A DNA stretch of 64,000 nt. Origin: Bettongia penicillata ogilbyi (taxonomy: Eukaryota; Chordata; Mammalia; Diprotodontia; Potoroidae). The position numbers and the translations under genes were made by a program. Below the pieces are notes generated by a model. It searched no databases, was not told the DNA's origin, and saw only the letters and a list, made by a program, of their open reading frames with translations. The stretch spans positions 2,356,220 through 2,420,219 of the forward strand of contig JAJHZJ010000121.1 in NCBI GenBank assembly GCA_023548195.1. Direction: 5' to 3'. Position 1 is the first letter of the stretch. Every line of letters starts with the position of its first letter. This document shows positions 1-10,369 of this stretch, piece after piece.

Positions 1-200
1 GTAATGGGCCAAGTTGTTCAAGTGTCTGCAATAAATTCAACACCAATATGGTAAACCCCCTGGGATGGGATGGCATGGCAACCAGGGCGCCTAAGGAGAG
101 GAGAACTGACCCAGGTCAGAAACAAAACCGATCAAAGCTGGTCAGTAATGGGATTGGACTCATGAGTGGCCACACTTCACTTGGAGCATGAGTGAGAAGA
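1..200 (+). pseudogene. 7SL (SRP) RNA pseudogene, cut by the window edge
   Basis: The segment aligns by eye with the S domain and 3' part of mammalian 7SL RNA: 'accaatatggtaaac' (7SL atcaatatggtgac), 'gcctaaggagagg' (7SL gcctaaggagggg), 'acccaggtcagaaac' (7SL gcccaggtcggaaac), then 'atcaaagctggtcagtaatg' and 'gagtggccac'. The 5' Alu-domain half would lie left of the window. Many substitutions hit paired positions and the GNAR/SRP54-binding core, so I read it as a dead retro-copy. A purine-rich simple repeat follows directly, as expected if the repeat grew from the copy's A-tail. Marsupials lack Alu/B1, so this is a copy of the parent RNA and not a SINE. Confidence 0.8.
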
Positions 201-229
201 AAACAGGATGGAGAGAGGATGGAAATAGA

Positions 230-685
230 TGGGAAGGAAAAGGATAGGAAGGAAGGAAGGAAGGAAGGAAGGAAGGAAGGAAGGAAGGAAGGAAGGAAGG
301 AGGGAGGAAGGAAGGAAGGAAGGAGGGAGGGAGGGAGAAAGGGAGGGAGGGAGGGAGGGAGGAAGGAAGGAGGGAGGGAGGGAGGGAGGGAGGAAGGAAG
401 GGAGGAAGGAAGGAAGGAAGGAAGAAAGGAAGGAAGGAAGGAAGGAGGGAGGGAGGGAGGGAAGGAGGGAAGGAGGGAAGAAGGAAGGAAGGAAGGAGGG
501 AGGAAGGAAGGAAGGAAGGAAGGGAGGAAGGAGGGAAGGAGGGAAGGAGGGAAGAAGGAAGGAAGGAAGGAGGAAGGAAGGAAGGAAGGAAGGAAGGAAG
601 GAAGGAAGGAAGGAAGGAAGGAAGGAAGGAAGGAAGGAAGGAAGGAAGGAAAAAGAAAAGGGGAAGGGAAAAGGAAAAAGAAAAG
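230..685. repeat. (GGAA)n/(GGGA)n simple repeat, about 450 bp
   Basis: The tract is an almost pure purine array of GGAA units mixed with GGGA blocks, degrading into AAAAGG. Lys/Glu/Gly/Arg-rich frames across it are by-products of the repeat. It directly follows the 7SL pseudogene. Every GGAA is an ETS core, and the array lies in the inferred DOCK9 intron. Confidence 0.97.
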
Positions 686-804
686 ATATGTTGGAGCTAG
701 ATTATGGAGGGACTTGAATTCCTGGAGGAAAAAAAATGGATTTTATTCTTAGGCAACAGGAAATCACAAACAATTTTTAAAACTAGAGGTAACATGATCA
801 AATT

Positions 805-1000
805 GTGTGTGGCATAGTGAAAAGTTTATTGGATTTGAAGTAAATTCATCTGGGTTTGAAGACCAGCTCTGCTGCTTGCCACCTTCAAAATCCTGGGGAA
901 GACATTTCACCTCACAAGGCCTCAGTTTCCTCATCTGTATAATGAAGGAATTGGACCAGATGGTCTCTAAAGTCTCTTCAGGCTCTAAATATATGATCAT
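805..1000 (+). mobile_element. THER1/MIR-type SINE
   Basis: It has the typical order of this tRNA-derived CORE-SINE: 'ggcatagtgaaaag' head, 'tgggtttgaagacc' B-box region, 'ctcagtttcctcatctgtat' core, 'ttggaccagatggtctctaa' and the end 'ctctaaatatatgatc'. It is old and has small deletions. Confidence 0.85.
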
Positions 1001-1199
1001 GTAGATCTATAAAATGAACTGAAGGGAAAGGTCTGACATTAGGGAAATCATTTTGTATGATTTTACAATAATAGTTCATGGGAGAAGTTATGAAGACCTA
1101 AACTAAGAAAAAAGAGGGAATCACATTTAAAAGATATAATGGAAGGAGAGTGAATGAAAATTGAACACTGATTATACGTGGTGGATAGGGAAGCAATTA

Positions 1200-1465
1200 A
1201 AGATGAACCTGAGGTCTCAATCTTGGTTGACCAATAGAATGGATTTTCATCTAATATAAATGAGCAGGAGTCAAATTTTAGAAGGAAGATAAGGAGTTTT
1301 GTTTTGGCATAGTGAGTTTGAGTTAATGGTGAGCTCTCCAAATGGAGACATGCAGCAAGCTGTGAACATATGAGGATAGAGCTCATGAGATACGAAGAGG
1401 TTAGTACTAACGATGCAGACTTCAGAGTCACATGCATAGATATGATAGTTAAAGATGGGAAGTAG
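1200..1465 (-). mobile_element. LINE-2 ORF2 fragment (antisense)
   Basis: Read on the plus strand, 'gagttttgttttggcatag' followed by 'gagtttgag' and later 'gatatgatagttaaagatgg' is the complement of the L2 stretch coding for the region after the reverse-transcriptase active site. It is strongly diverged. The open minus frame 1063-1533 is an accident of this decayed copy. Confidence 0.55.
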
Positions 1466-1809
1466 CTGAGACTTCTGAAAAAAAGACTGTACAATCTTGA
1501 CCTCAGGAAGATGAGGAAATAGACCACCCTCATTTATGAGAGAGGTGGGTTACCATGGGAACAGAATTTTGCATAAGCTGTCAAACATTCTAGGGGACAG
1601 TTAGTTTTGCTTAAACTTTTTCCTTTTTAATTACAAGAAAAGGCTCATGGGAAGGTGAAGTGTGAGGGGAAAGATTTGAGGCAAGGAGTTAGCCAAAAAT
1701 TGCAGTGATATAAAAACAAAAGACATCAATAATTAGAGGGACAGAAACAGGTAAGTGGGGAAAAGTTCACCACAACTGCTAATTAACCATGACCCACCCC
1801 TATTCAAAA

Positions 1810-2155
1810 ACGTTTCATAGCTAAATACTGTCTCTATAATAAAAAGCAAACCCTTTTAGCCTTGGCACTAAAGCCCTCTACAATCTGACTCCACCTTTCC
1901 AGCTTTATATCACAGTATTCCCTTTTATATGTCTACACTGAAGTCAAATGGGGCTGCTAGATATTCCCAAAATTCAACATGTTCATGCTGCTTCATAAAT
2001 AGCACATCTCAAATCTGGCCCCAGTGCAAGAAACGAACTCCCTCATCATCTCTGCCTTGTTCTCACTCAAGGCTCAGCTTGGCGTTTCTATATAATATTC
2101 TCTGATTGACCCCACCCCTCCGATCGAAACTGCTCTCTCCCTCTTTCATTCTCTG
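1810..2155 (+). mobile_element. LINE-2 3' portion
   Basis: 'actaaagccctctacaatct', 'cctttccagcttta' and 'cactcaaggctcagctt' follow the order of the L2 ORF2 end and 3' UTR. It is diverged and lacks the terminal 'aataaatg' tail. Confidence 0.6.
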
Positions 2156-2577
2156 ATCTTTTTTTTTTTAACAGAGCTTTGGAGAACATCTACCACAGGA
2201 ACAAGAGAATGAAAAGGAGTGAACACTGACGAGTAATTATAAAAATAGCAAGAGAAAGAAGACAGTATCCCAAAAGCCAAAGAAGAAGAAAGGATCGGAG
2301 AAGGGGTTCACAATGTCAAAGGTGTAGAAGAGTCAAAGAAAATAGGAATGAGAAGGCAGTAGAGCCTGGTGTACTGGAGAGATCACTGGACTCAGTGTAA
2401 AGACACAGAATATCTGGTTCCCAGAAGCCCCAAGATCATTCTAGCCCAATTCATACCTGGGCAGGCTTTTCCTCTGCAACACTGGAATCTCACTACCTTT
2501 TGAGGCTGCACAATTCCAATTAAAATCATAGATTCACAGCCAAATTGGAAAAAACCTTATAGCTCCTCTAACCCAGA

Positions 2578-2785
2578 GATGTCTAACATTGACCACTGGC
2601 TTAACCAGATTAAAATGTAACTAGGAAATATTTAACAAAATAAATTTAAAAATACATCACAGAATAAAGATAATGTTAATACGTGGTGTTCTAAGTCAAT
2701 ATGCTGCCTAGAGGATTCCTTACATATGGTTTAATGGCACCTCTACATACCCTGGTTTCTATTTGAGTTGGACATCAGTGTTCTA
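2578..2785 (+). repeat. Unclassified dispersed repeat, family A, copy 1
   Basis: It shares an ordered set of blocks with 30155-30345, 33995-34240 and, on the other strand, 61855-62290: 'ccagattaaaatgta', 'aatatttaacaaaa', 'gtggtgttctaagtcaatat', 'ggattccttac', and an ending close to 'gagttggacatcagtgttct'. I know the pattern as a marsupial interspersed repeat but cannot name the class. Confidence 0.65.
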
Positions 2786-2805
2786 GTTGATGAAGTCTAC
2801 AGAAA

Positions 2806-2945
2806 ACTGTAGACCCCTTCTCAGAATAACGTTTTTTAATCCATAAATTTCAGAGGATTACAAAGGAAAACAATTATGTTGAAATTTAGCTATCCATTTT
2901 TTTTTAGATTCATAGACCCCAGGGTAATAATCTTTGCTATGGTCT
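2806..2945 (+). repeat. Unclassified dispersed repeat, family B, copy 1
   Basis: 'tagaccccttctcagaataa', 'gattacaaaggaaaacaat' and 'catagaccccagggtaataa' recur at 18420-18660, 26555-26760 and 40833-40975. It follows a family A copy and precedes SINE debris. Confidence 0.65.
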
Positions 2946-3844
2946 CTTTCATTTTAGAGATAAGGAAGCTGAGGTGCACAGAGGGAAATCTGTTCAATTC
3001 TGATGCTGCCACCTGCTAGTTATAAAACTTCGAACCAATGTCTAGATCTGTTCCCTAATAAGGAAATAAGGGTGTCAGAAGAGGTGATATCTAGGACCCG
3101 TTCCACCTCTAACATCCTACAGGTACATGAAAAAGCCATTAGATTTGGCAATGACAGCAACACTATTAAACTCAAGAGAAAAATATTTTCAATTTCCTTT
3201 TATGCTTATGTACACGAAGTTGCTACTTAAAAAAAAGAAAACAGCGTTTGAGTCATTTGCCCTTGACACCACAGTCATTGATGGGAAATGACACCCTTAT
3301 ACATGTTCCAAATTTAACTCCCTCTTGTAACAAAGCAAAAGAAATAAGCAAAACTATCTGATATGACACCTAATGTTGACACCATATTGTACTCTGGTAA
3401 GTTCCTTACCTCCCTCATGAGGCAGAAGATGGGTTACATTATTAGTTTTCTTGAAAAAAATTTATTTTTTCAGATACCTAAAGTTTGCCTTCCTTTTAAA
3501 AGTGATCTTTTCATTTTACACTTTTGTACTCATTGTGTATGTTGCTATTTTGTCCATTTCTTTTCATCTGTATCAGTCCATCTGACCTGTATCAGGTCAG
3601 AAGTAGAATACTTAACCTGGGTCTTCTTAACTTCAGGGACAGCTCTCTATATACTATGCCATACCTCAAGTCATCATTTTTTTATTGCGTGATAATGTTC
3701 CACTACATTCATCTACCATAGTTTTTACCCATTATGTACCAATATTTGAAAGGAGTTGATTGGGGAGGCAGATTTGAGTGTAATCCTGAAATGGCATAGG
3801 GTTCCTATAAGGTTTCAAGTAATGTCAAACTACATTTGGTTTTC

Positions 3845-4045
3845 CTAATAATGGCAGACAGAACATTGGATTCAGAGGCAGAAAACCCGGATTTGAATTC
3901 TGGCTCTGATTCTTATAACTACAGGGACCTTGAATTTAATCTCTTAAAGCTTCAGTTTCCTTAATTTAAATTGGGGACTATGCCATCTTTCTTACCATTT
4001 TGTAAACCTGAAATCACTACATAAATGCCAGCTATTATCATAGTG
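3845..4045 (+). mobile_element. THER1/MIR-type SINE
   Basis: 'ggcagacagaacattggatt', 'ccggatttgaattctggctc', 'cttcagtttcctta' and 'cataaatgccagctattat' give head, B box, core and tail in order. Bases 2945-3125 and 3575-3680 hold shorter SINE scraps of the same kind. Bases 3126-3574 show nothing else recognisable. Confidence 0.8.
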
Positions 4046-4079
4046 TGTTATAGCTACAATGTCTTTTATATTACAGATC

Positions 4080-4365
4080 TTTCTATGATTTTCCACCTAC
4101 ATGTTTTTGCACCAACAGACTGTCCCCATACTCAAAAACTAAACTTAGTTTGAGTTCCTCTTTATTAGACCTTTCCTCACTTCTTTTGAGCTGCTAGTGG
4201 CCTCTCCTCACCCCTAAATTATTCTGTATTTATCTATATAAATATTATTCCACTTCCAACAGGATAGAGTCTCCTTGATGAGAGGGTCTATTTCATTTCT
4301 GTCTCAGTACACATAAGACCTAGTAGATGCTTAATAAATGCTTGCTGAATGAATGCATAAATTAG
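4080..4365 (+). mobile_element. LINE-2 3' end
   Basis: It ends with the canonical L2 tail: 'gagtctccttgatgagaggg', 'cataagacctagtagatgct', 'taataaatgcttgctgaatg'. About 200 bp of 3' UTR upstream is still readable. Confidence 0.85.
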
Positions 4366-4654
4366 CTCATCTGATCCATCATTTCTCCAGTCCTTCCCTA
4401 GAAACATCCTGACTATGTGTTCCCAGCAAAGTCCCTTGATCTATCTATCAGTGCCCCCAAGGAAATATTTTATTCTATTTATTGAATAAAGGCATTGAAA
4501 GAGGGGTTTTCTGCTTCTGGAACTCCCTATACCAATGAAATGACAGGTCTCAAACTAATTTGATCACAGAGTATTTTTGGGCATGGAAAGTGGTGGTCAA
4601 GGGAACTAGAAGCTAGAGGTATAGAATATGGGGAAGGGGAACAGAATGGAGCGA

Positions 4655-4915
4655 AAGGAGTAAGCATTTATTAAACTCCTACTATGTGGAAGGGGGTGTT
4701 AAGAAATTAACACTTATTACCTCATTTGATCGACAACAATCCAGGAGGTAGGTGCTATTACCGCTTTCATTTATGGCTGAGCAAACAGACAGAGCTTAAT
4801 TAACCAGCCCAGAGTCACACAGCGAGTATGCGTCTGAGGTCGGATTTGAACTTGGGTGTTCCTAACTACAGGCCCAGCTCTCTATCCACTAGGCAATCTA
4901 TCTGCCTCTAATATA
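4655..4915 (+). mobile_element. MIR-type CORE-SINE
   Basis: 'gcatttattaaactcctact', 'ggaggtaggtgctattaccg', 'cccagagtcacacagcgagt', 'gtcggatttgaactt' and 'ctatccactaggcaatct' cover nearly the full element. The flanking 4480-4560 keeps a SINE tail ('aactccctataccaatgaaa'). Confidence 0.85.
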
Positions 4916-5149
4916 GGAAATAAAATGAGGGAGTTGGAGAAATTAGGTATTTTTTTATAATGAAAATTACTATATGTAATAAACATGAAGGTTTTTAATT
5001 TCCAATTTAGTATTTTAAAGAAGAAAATATTACTGATGTGAAACTGTAGATGAGATGTCATCATCTCTTCAGAACACAATTTGAAAAATGGTGATATGTA
5101 ATGGGTGGAGAGTGGGAAGGAGAGGGAGGAAAGTAGTTACAAGAATTAT

Positions 5150-5460
5150 TAACCATAGCAGAAAGAACCATAAACCAAGAAATAGGAGACCTAGATTCTA
5201 ATTCTTCTAGTTCTACCATTTGTGACCCTGTATGAAACACTCTTAATCTCCATGGGTCTAAGTTTACTTAATTATAAAATGATTTGCCCAATATAAACTC
5301 TAAAATTATATAATATCCATTTTACAAAGATAGAAAATAAAAATGAAAGCAATTCCATGATTTGTCCAAGGTCACACAACTAACATATGATAGACATGGG
5401 ACTTCAGTCCAGATGTTTTGAAACCCAAGTCCAGTGTCATTGTACTATACCACATCTTCC
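5150..5460 (+). mobile_element. Two MIR/THER1 SINE copies in tandem
   Basis: Bases 5150-5310 read as a THER1-type element ('ggagacctagattctaattc'). Bases 5315-5460 read as a MIR core and tail ('ccattttacaaagatag', 'tgtccaaggtcacacaacta'). Bases 5461-5864 hold no element I recognise. Confidence 0.7.
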
Positions 5461-5864
5461 CTGAGTACAAGCCTCATAACCAATTCAGAAGGTTAATGGT
5501 ATGTTCCACCCACTTCCCTCTCTCCTTGCCCTACCCATTCTCTTGTAAACTGACAGAGATTTGTGGCAACAGAGAATTAAAGGCCTTAAGATTCAGTAAA
5601 AGAAATGCCTCACTTGTAAATATTACTCACCAAGGGCTGTGGATGGTTTCATTTATTGTTGATTTTTTGGTTTGCTTTATTTATGCGACCTGCTGTAACG
5701 TGTCACTCAGATACCTCCTTGTGGGTGTATTCAACTCCATTCAAAAGACGTGTATTTAAAGACCTACCATTGAAGATTGACAAAAATATTCTTTAAGTGT
5801 TTCCCATGGCCAAAAGGTCCCGCCTTATCCCCTGTTTTTGAAAAGATACATCAGTTTGTTCTCT

Positions 5865-5971
5865 CTCCTCATCTTGGCCTGCTGGCTTCCCTGTTCTCAA
5901 ATCTTACCTTCTGTAGTCTCCAATAACTTCTTTCTGAGGTTATCTTCCATTTATACTGTGTAAGTCTAGCA
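5865..5971 (+). mobile_element. LINE-2, left half (split by a hAT transposon)
   Basis: 'cctgctggcttccc', 'aaatcttaccttctgtagtc' and 'ggttatcttccatttatact' match the L2 3' UTR order. The sequence breaks at 5971 and resumes at 7127. Confidence 0.75.
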
Positions 5972-7118
5972 CAGGCCTGCACAACATACAACCTGCGGCC
6001 CACCAAAAGATTTAGAGTGACACAAAAAAATGTAGAGGATGTAAAAGAAAGTAAAGATCGTGCCCATCATGTAACTTGGCAGGTGGGTTGCCCCTGGGCA
6101 CTCTCTCCTGTTCATCATGTGACCCACAGCAACCAACTATCAATCTGTCTCTAGTCTGGGAGGAGCAAGAGTCATAGCTATTCACTGTGTTTTTGGTCAT
6201 TACTGGCATCGAACAGGGACAAAGTGAGTGCAACCACATGCCAATGCAGCTGACGCCCGCCACGCAATGAGCATCCACAATGCTAAGGCTTCTTTCTCTC
6301 CCTCGCTGCACAGCTGTCTCCCAAGTTATATGAGCATGTGGTGCTCTCTCCAATGTCAGACACTCACTTCAGTATCTCTTTGTACGTGAGCAGTTGCTGT
6401 GGAGATGTTTTGCTTCTAATATTAAAATTTGGGGGGTAACTTTGGAAAATGGGTGATAAAAAGAAATGGAAGATTGAATCGGAATTCAGAGTGTTTAATC
6501 CAGATTGGACAAATAGATTCTTGTTTACTCACGAGAGAGACAAAATATTGTGCCTTGCTTGCTGAGAAGTAATAGTTGTTGTGAAGTAAAGCAATCTTCG
6601 TCGCCATTTGCAATCCAAACATCCTGACTTAAGCAAATTGGACACCAACGAAAACAGAATGTCCAAATTGCTGAAAAAATCTCAGTGGGAAACAATGGTT
6701 TTTCAAGAAATTAAACTCAGAAAATGAGGCAGCTACTAAAGTTAGTTTTCAGATTTCTAAAGAAATCAATTTTAAACATGAGTACGATAGACTGATTGCT
6801 GACAAGAAGTGTAATACATCCCGTTAACTAAATGTAAATAGTAAGAAAACCTGAAAAGTGTATAAAACTTGTACCACTTAGCAAAGTAATTTTTTAACAT
6901 TAATGTGATTTCATGATAAATAAAAATCTTAAGTAATAAATATGATTCGTTGATATTAACTGAAATTTCCTTTTTTAATATGGCTTATTTGTAAAATAGT
7001 TTAATCATTAATTATACCTTTACTTGGAAAATGAGACACTAGAAACCTATCTGTGGCCCGAAGAAGTTTAGCCTATTTTAATTTTGGTCTCTACCTACTG
7101 CCAAGTCGTGCAGGTCTG
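5972..7118 (+). mobile_element. hAT-Charlie DNA transposon, internally deleted
   Basis: The ends form terminal inverted repeats: left 'caggcctgcacaac' (5972-5985), right 'gtcgtgcaggtctg' (7105-7118), 12 of 14 positions complementary. They are bounded by an 8-bp duplication of the type hAT elements make, 'gtctagca' (5964-5971) and 'gtctagtc' (7119-7126), identical in the first six bases. At 1147 bp it is far shorter than an autonomous Charlie, and only the start of a transposase gene remains. It inserted into the 3' UTR of an L2 copy whose halves match on both sides. It cannot move without a helper. Confidence 0.88.
6449..6727 (+). pseudogene. hAT transposase N-terminus (BED zinc finger), dead
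   Basis: From the ATG at 6449 the frame reads Met-Gly-Asp then a Lys-rich start and 'FNPDWTNRFLF', as in Charlie/ZBED5-like transposases. A Cys-x2-Cys pair ('CLAC') and later 'RRHLQSKH' supply the C2 and H-x4-H halves of a BED-type DNA-binding finger. A stop follows CLAC at once, another interrupts before the His half, and the frame ends at 6725-6727. The catalytic RNase-H-like domain is absent. The fragment is a relic within the transposon. Confidence 0.78.
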
Positions 7119-7126
7119 GTCTAGTC

Positions 7127-7255
7127 CACACAAGAGTTATTTGCATGTTATCTCCCTCCACTAGCATCCCCGTTCCTTGAAGGCAGGGACCTTGTTTTTG
7201 TTGGGGGTGCCTAGCTTTGGGCACAGTTCCTGGCACAAAGTGAACAGTTTAATTA
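7127..7255 (+). mobile_element. LINE-2, right half (3' end)
   Basis: It resumes with 'gagttatttgcatgttatct', then 'ccttgaaggcagggacct' and 'gcacagttcctggcacaaag', the L2 3' tail. With 5865-5971 it makes one continuous L2 once the hAT element and one TSD copy are removed. Confidence 0.82.
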
Positions 7256-7339
7256 AATTTAGAAACCACAAGAAATCTGGCTAGCTAACTGACAATTTGT
7301 TTTGGCCACAGCAACTCACAAAACTCTCAGCTCTCAATC

Positions 7340-7455
7340 CAATCGACTGATCAATAAGGATTTATTATGGGCTTATCATGTACTAGGCTCTCTGCTAAGA
7401 ATACAAATAGGGAAATGTGTCCTACCCTCAAAGAGTTTATATTCTAATAGCAGGT
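7340..7455 (-). mobile_element. LINE-2 3' end (antisense)
   Basis: 'tcaataaggatttattatgg', 'catgtactaggctctctgct' and 'ctcaaagagtttatattcta' are the complement of the L2 tail. Bases 7456-8037 are A+T-rich with no clear element. Confidence 0.75.
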
Positions 7456-8037
7456 TCTCTCACAAATAGAAAATTGGTGGCTAAAGAAAGGGAGTTTTGG
7501 CCTATATAGTAACAGAAAATGAGAAGAGCCACAGGTCAGCCTTTCCAGTACCAGTAATAATACTAATTTGATTACTGCGTTGGTCTACACAGATGAAATC
7601 ACAGATCCTTTAAATATTGAAGCTGACAAGAAAACATTTAAAATAAATTTTAATATTTATATATAATTTGATAATATGCTTTTTTAATAGTTTATATTTA
7701 TACATACCCCTATGAATTTAGTATGGTCTAATGTAGAAGAAAAATTCATGGTCATAGACTAAAGTTGGAGGGTACCTTAGATCTCAATAGCTTAGATAGT
7801 ATAAAATATCATGTATCATACATCTCCTTGAATGACCCAGAAATTCCTGTCATTTTCTGTCTCTGTCTATCTCTCTCATACACACAAACCTGCTTTATTA
7901 AACACCATAAATAATGATATGATGATATCATAGACATCATAAACAATGATAAAGTGGAAACAGTTTTGCTGTGGACTCCTCCCCCCCTTACTTTCCTTAA
8001 GGACTGAAAATTAAACCCTGATCTATGCAGTAACAAA

Positions 8038-8275
8038 CTGATTCCACAGGACTGAGAATGAAGTATGCTCACTTCTCCCCTCCTGACAGATGATGGAGTC
8101 AAGGTGCAGAATGAAAAATATTTTTGGAAACAGCCAGTGTGGGAATGCTTTACTTGCCTATGAATATCTGTTATAAAAGTTTAGTTTTCTTCTGAATGGG
8201 GGTCAGGGGGGAGGAGGGCAGGGAAGATAAATACTTGTTAATTAAAATAAGATAAAATAATTTTAAAATATAAAA
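8038..8275 (+). mobile_element. Marsupial L1 3' UTR fragment
   Basis: 'cctgacagatgatggagtca', 'aggtgcagaatgaaaaatat', 'gtgtgggaatgctttacttg' and the end 'aatacttgttaattaaaata' match the 3' region also seen at 33195-34455 and 45655-46185. The G-rich run before the A-rich end is typical of L1 3' UTRs. Confidence 0.75.
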
Positions 8276-8614
8276 AAGCAAACTAAACTAAAGAATCAGA
8301 TTATTGTAAGATAGGTGCACCAAGTATTTTAGAACAGGATATCTCCATCCGTTGCCTGCTTTTTGTTCATTGCTCGGAACAGGAAAGCTAGCTTTCCTGC
8401 TTTCTCAATACTGAATGAGTTAGTACAGAAAAAGAAAACATCCCTTTCAAAAAAATCACACTAAGACCAGGAAAACAAAAGCTAGTTCATTACTTGGCCA
8501 AATATTCCACTGGCAGTGAGCTGGGGACTTCCACCAGGTTCAATGGTTCCACATCCTTTAATTTCAACAGAAAGGAGAAACACCAAAATAAAGTGACTGT
8601 AGGCTACAAGTGAA
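8276..8614. other. Intronic sequence, nothing recognised
   Basis: No repeat head, tail or coding signal was identified in this stretch. Confidence 0.5.
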
Positions 8615-8725
8615 CAAGGTCCCTATCTTAATTATCACTATATCTCCACTGGTGCCAAGGCACAGGGCTTGGCATACAGTAGGTGCTCAATAAATGGCTG
8701 CTGAAAGATTAAATGAATTAATGAT
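8615..8725 (+). mobile_element. LINE-2 3' tail
   Basis: 'caaggcacagggcttggcat' and 'acagtaggtgctcaataaat' are the L2 terminus. Confidence 0.8.
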
Positions 8726-9074
8726 ACTTGCTGTGTATCAATTGCATGATCATTTCATAAAGAAATCCTATTCTTTACCTAGAGCTATAAAATATCAGAA
8801 CTAACAGCTCTATCATTCACATTAAAATGATGTAGAAGAATTTAGGGGATAATTTAGAAAAAACAGAAGTAACAAACTACACACATAACCTAGACAGAGA
8901 AGAAATTTAGTAAGGAGCCAAGAAAAATAAGACCTAAGAGATAGTATTGGCAAGTGTACTGAAGGATACACATGGGCCTTTGTTGTAAATAACATTAAAA
9001 GATAGCAATATTCATGGAAATCTCTAGGACAGGTGTTCACCAGATATCTAGTCCCTAGACTCATTTGGAAATGG

Positions 9075-9295
9075 ATGGTCTCTAAGGAACCATCAAGTCT
9101 GAAACTTTTATTTTATAGATAAGATTGAGAGAGGTAAAGTGATTTTTCCCAAAGTCACACAAGTGGTATATGTAACATAGCTGTCTTTCCAACGTAGGCC
9201 CTCTAAGCAAGCAACATCATACTTGTAAAGAGTTTAGCTTAGTGTCTGACATCCAATAAATGCTTTCAGTAAATGTTTGCCATCCTCCCTTGCGC
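9075..9295 (+). mobile_element. MIR core plus LINE-2/MIR tail
   Basis: 'aaagtcacacaagtggtata' is the MIR core. 'agtgtctgacatccaataaa' is an L2-like tail. Bases 9296-9920 are pyrimidine-rich in the plus sense (frame 9495-9761). They resemble upstream L2 sequence only weakly. Confidence 0.6.
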
Positions 9296-9920
9296 TATGA
9301 CCCCAAATTTGGTGGCCTCTCTGTCCTCATTATCACCTGATGATTCATGACATCATCCCTTCAATAGCTACGGAAGTTCTATACACATGGAATGTTCCCA
9401 AATCAATAAGGCCAATGCCAGTATTTCATTCATTCACCCTTACAGCAGTCAGTAGGACAGATTTTTCACCCAAATTTCCACTCTCTCATTTCAGGTGATA
9501 AAACTGTATTTCTCACTCCCACATCCAATGCCTACACCTTGGTTCCCATATCCCCCCACCTTATGTTTCTTTCATCAGGCTCTCCATATCTTTCAACTTC
9601 AACAAAAGCATCTACGCTTGACCATGTGCCTTTCGCCTTATAAATCAATTCAGTTAAATCAAGCAACTTCCCTTCCACCGCACCCTGCAGAAACCCACTC
9701 TATAAGGGACAAACCCTCACTTGTTTTAACTTTCCCTCTCCATCTCACTTGCCCTATGTAACACTTGCACACTAACATTCAGGAGAGGTCTCATTTTGTC
9801 TACTTCCCAGACAGGAGAGATCAAACTTTTGCTCTTGTGTCTCCAACTATAATGAGATTTCTTTCTAATGTTATATTTTTGCCATCCTTACAGTCTATTG
9901 TGAAAAGACCCTAGGATATC

Positions 9921-10012
9921 CTCTGCATGACTTCCTATGTATAACGAGGACTGTATTTCTTGCCTTCTCAATGAGCAAGGGAGGGAGCATAGGGAAGGAG
10001 AAATTTTGGAAC
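9921..10012 (+). mobile_element. Marsupial L1 3' end fragment
   Basis: 'ctgcatgacttcctatgtat' and 'tgccttctcaatgagcaagg' match the L1 3' UTR seen at 48750-48830 and 58160-58250. Confidence 0.7.
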
Positions 10013-10019
10013 CACAAAG

Positions 10020-10345
10020 AGTACAAAAAAAAAAAATCACAGGAAACCTAGGTTCAAGTCCAAAATCTGACATTTACTAGTCATATGACCTTGGGCAAAG
10101 TACAACCTCTGCTTAAATGAAAAAAGTTGAATGGTAAATAGGTGGCCCAGTGGATAGAGTACTAGCTCTATTGGGGTCACAAGGACCCGAGTTCAAATGC
10201 TGCCTCAAACTACTAGCTGTGTGACCCTGGGTAAGTTGTGTAACCCCAATCGCCTCCAAAAGAAAAGAAAAGAAAATGAAGAAATTGGACTCAATCATCC
10301 CTTGGGAACTTTTCAGTTCTGACATTTTAATTTTATGATTCATGT
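10020..10345 (+). mobile_element. THER1 SINE split by a tRNA-headed SINE
   Basis: THER1 sequence ('ggaaacctaggttcaagtcc') runs to about 10132 and resumes with 'attggactcaatcatccctt' to 'ttttatgattc'. Between them, about 10133-10275, lies a SINE with tRNA-like head 'ggtggcccagtggatagagt', B box 'cgagttcaaatgc', core 'tgtgaccctgggtaagttg', 'ccccaatcgcctcc' and an A-rich tail. Imperfect duplicates 'aaatgaaaaaagttg' and 'aaatgaagaaattgg' flank it (12 of 15 identical). Confidence 0.8.
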
Positions 10346-10369
10346 GTAGCATACTTTCTTACACCCTCT

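Noticed and set aside
235..650. CRISPR-like regular repeat array
   Set aside because: The tetranucleotide repeats have no spacers, and the genome is mammalian.
192..752. Lys/Glu/Gly/Arg repeat proteins
   Set aside because: They are translations of the GGAA/GGGA simple repeat.
1063..1533. 156-codon minus-strand frame
   Set aside because: It lies in decayed antisense L2 sequence and shows no coding resemblance.
5972..7118. Domesticated transposase gene
   Set aside because: The BED-finger frame has two internal stops and no catalytic domain.
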